The notes beneath the pieces were generated by a model that saw only the letters and a list, made by a program, of their open reading frames with translations, was not told the DNA's origin and did not search any database. The translations under genes and the position numbers were made by a program. A stretch of DNA of 63,234 bases from Desulfotomaculum sp. (GTDB lineage: Bacteria > Bacillota > Desulfotomaculia > Desulfotomaculales > Nap2-2B), in NCBI GenBank assembly GCA_003513005.1, contig DOTD01000055.1, forward strand, positions 1 through 63,234. The letters are read 5' to 3'. Positions 63,196-63,234 of this stretch are shown one piece after another (within the stretch, counting starts at the first letter, position 1; every line of letters begins with the position of its first letter).

Positions 63196-63234
63196 TTTTT
63201 TCATCCTTTCTAATTAATACTACAGCGATGAGTA

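Overview
The window looks like chromosome from an anaerobic, sporulating, low-to-medium GC Gram-positive of the Peptococcaceae type (Pelotomaculum or Desulfotomaculum relatives). Evidence: a SAM-I riboswitch, Rrf2 regulators with cysteine clusters, a MetX/MetW pair, LarE, a double-cubane-cluster reductase, a YjcZ-like small protein, S-layer (SLH) proteins, a PstS with a stalk domain, and strong GGAGG ribosome sites with many TTG/GTG starts. The genus is an inference. No rRNA, tRNA or CRISPR array was seen.

Region 1 (1-16.2 kb) is sulfur metabolism. It runs from a partial IS1595-type transposase to Rrf2-cysK (minus strand), then metX-metW under a SAM riboswitch, metY, a decayed ThiF/MoeB gene fused to a cysteine-desulfurase remnant, bioB, a second Rrf2 gene, cysE, larE, nifS, nifU/iscU, mnmA, a solitary DNA methyltransferase and a GDT1-type transporter. 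Together these genes make cysteine and homocysteine and move sulfur into Fe-S clusters, biotin, tRNA and the LarE-dependent cofactor.

Region 2 (16.5-27.3 kb) is mixed: undecaprenol/diacylglycerol kinase, GyrI-like and Mop proteins, a YjcZ-like peptide, an XRE regulator, the double-cubane reductase, a half-size PstS-like protein, DUF5132-like proteins, a heavy-metal ATPase remnant and a frameshifted Ca-type P-ATPase.

Region 3 (27.3-53.4 kb) is a phosphate-scavenging and cell-surface locus. It holds three very large secreted phosphatases (one fuses purple acid phosphatase to PhoA-type alkaline phosphatase, one fuses 5'-nucleotidase to a second metallophosphatase, one ends in SLH domains), an SLH surface protein and pstSCAB. 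Arrays of TTAACA-like boxes at exact 11-bp spacing lie upstream of all three phosphatases, pstS and the half-PstS gene, which is the PhoP-box signature. Inside this region a secreted subtilase with a C-terminal polymorphic-toxin-like tail and two candidate immunity genes has been cut by a 1571-bp IS4-type element, with a 10-bp target duplication.

Region 4 (53.4-63.2 kb) begins with a roughly 505-nt candidate structured RNA that has its own consensus promoter and a terminator. A small SLH membrane protein follows, then a surface-glycosylation locus: three overlapping glycosyltransferase/TPR genes flanked by two repeat-rich proteins with related C-terminal domains.

Several non-coding repeat families link the regions: a dispersed element of up to about 270 bp with a covarying hairpin, a 258-bp nested inverted repeat, a REP-like hairpin, and a second copy of the 3' domain of the candidate RNA.
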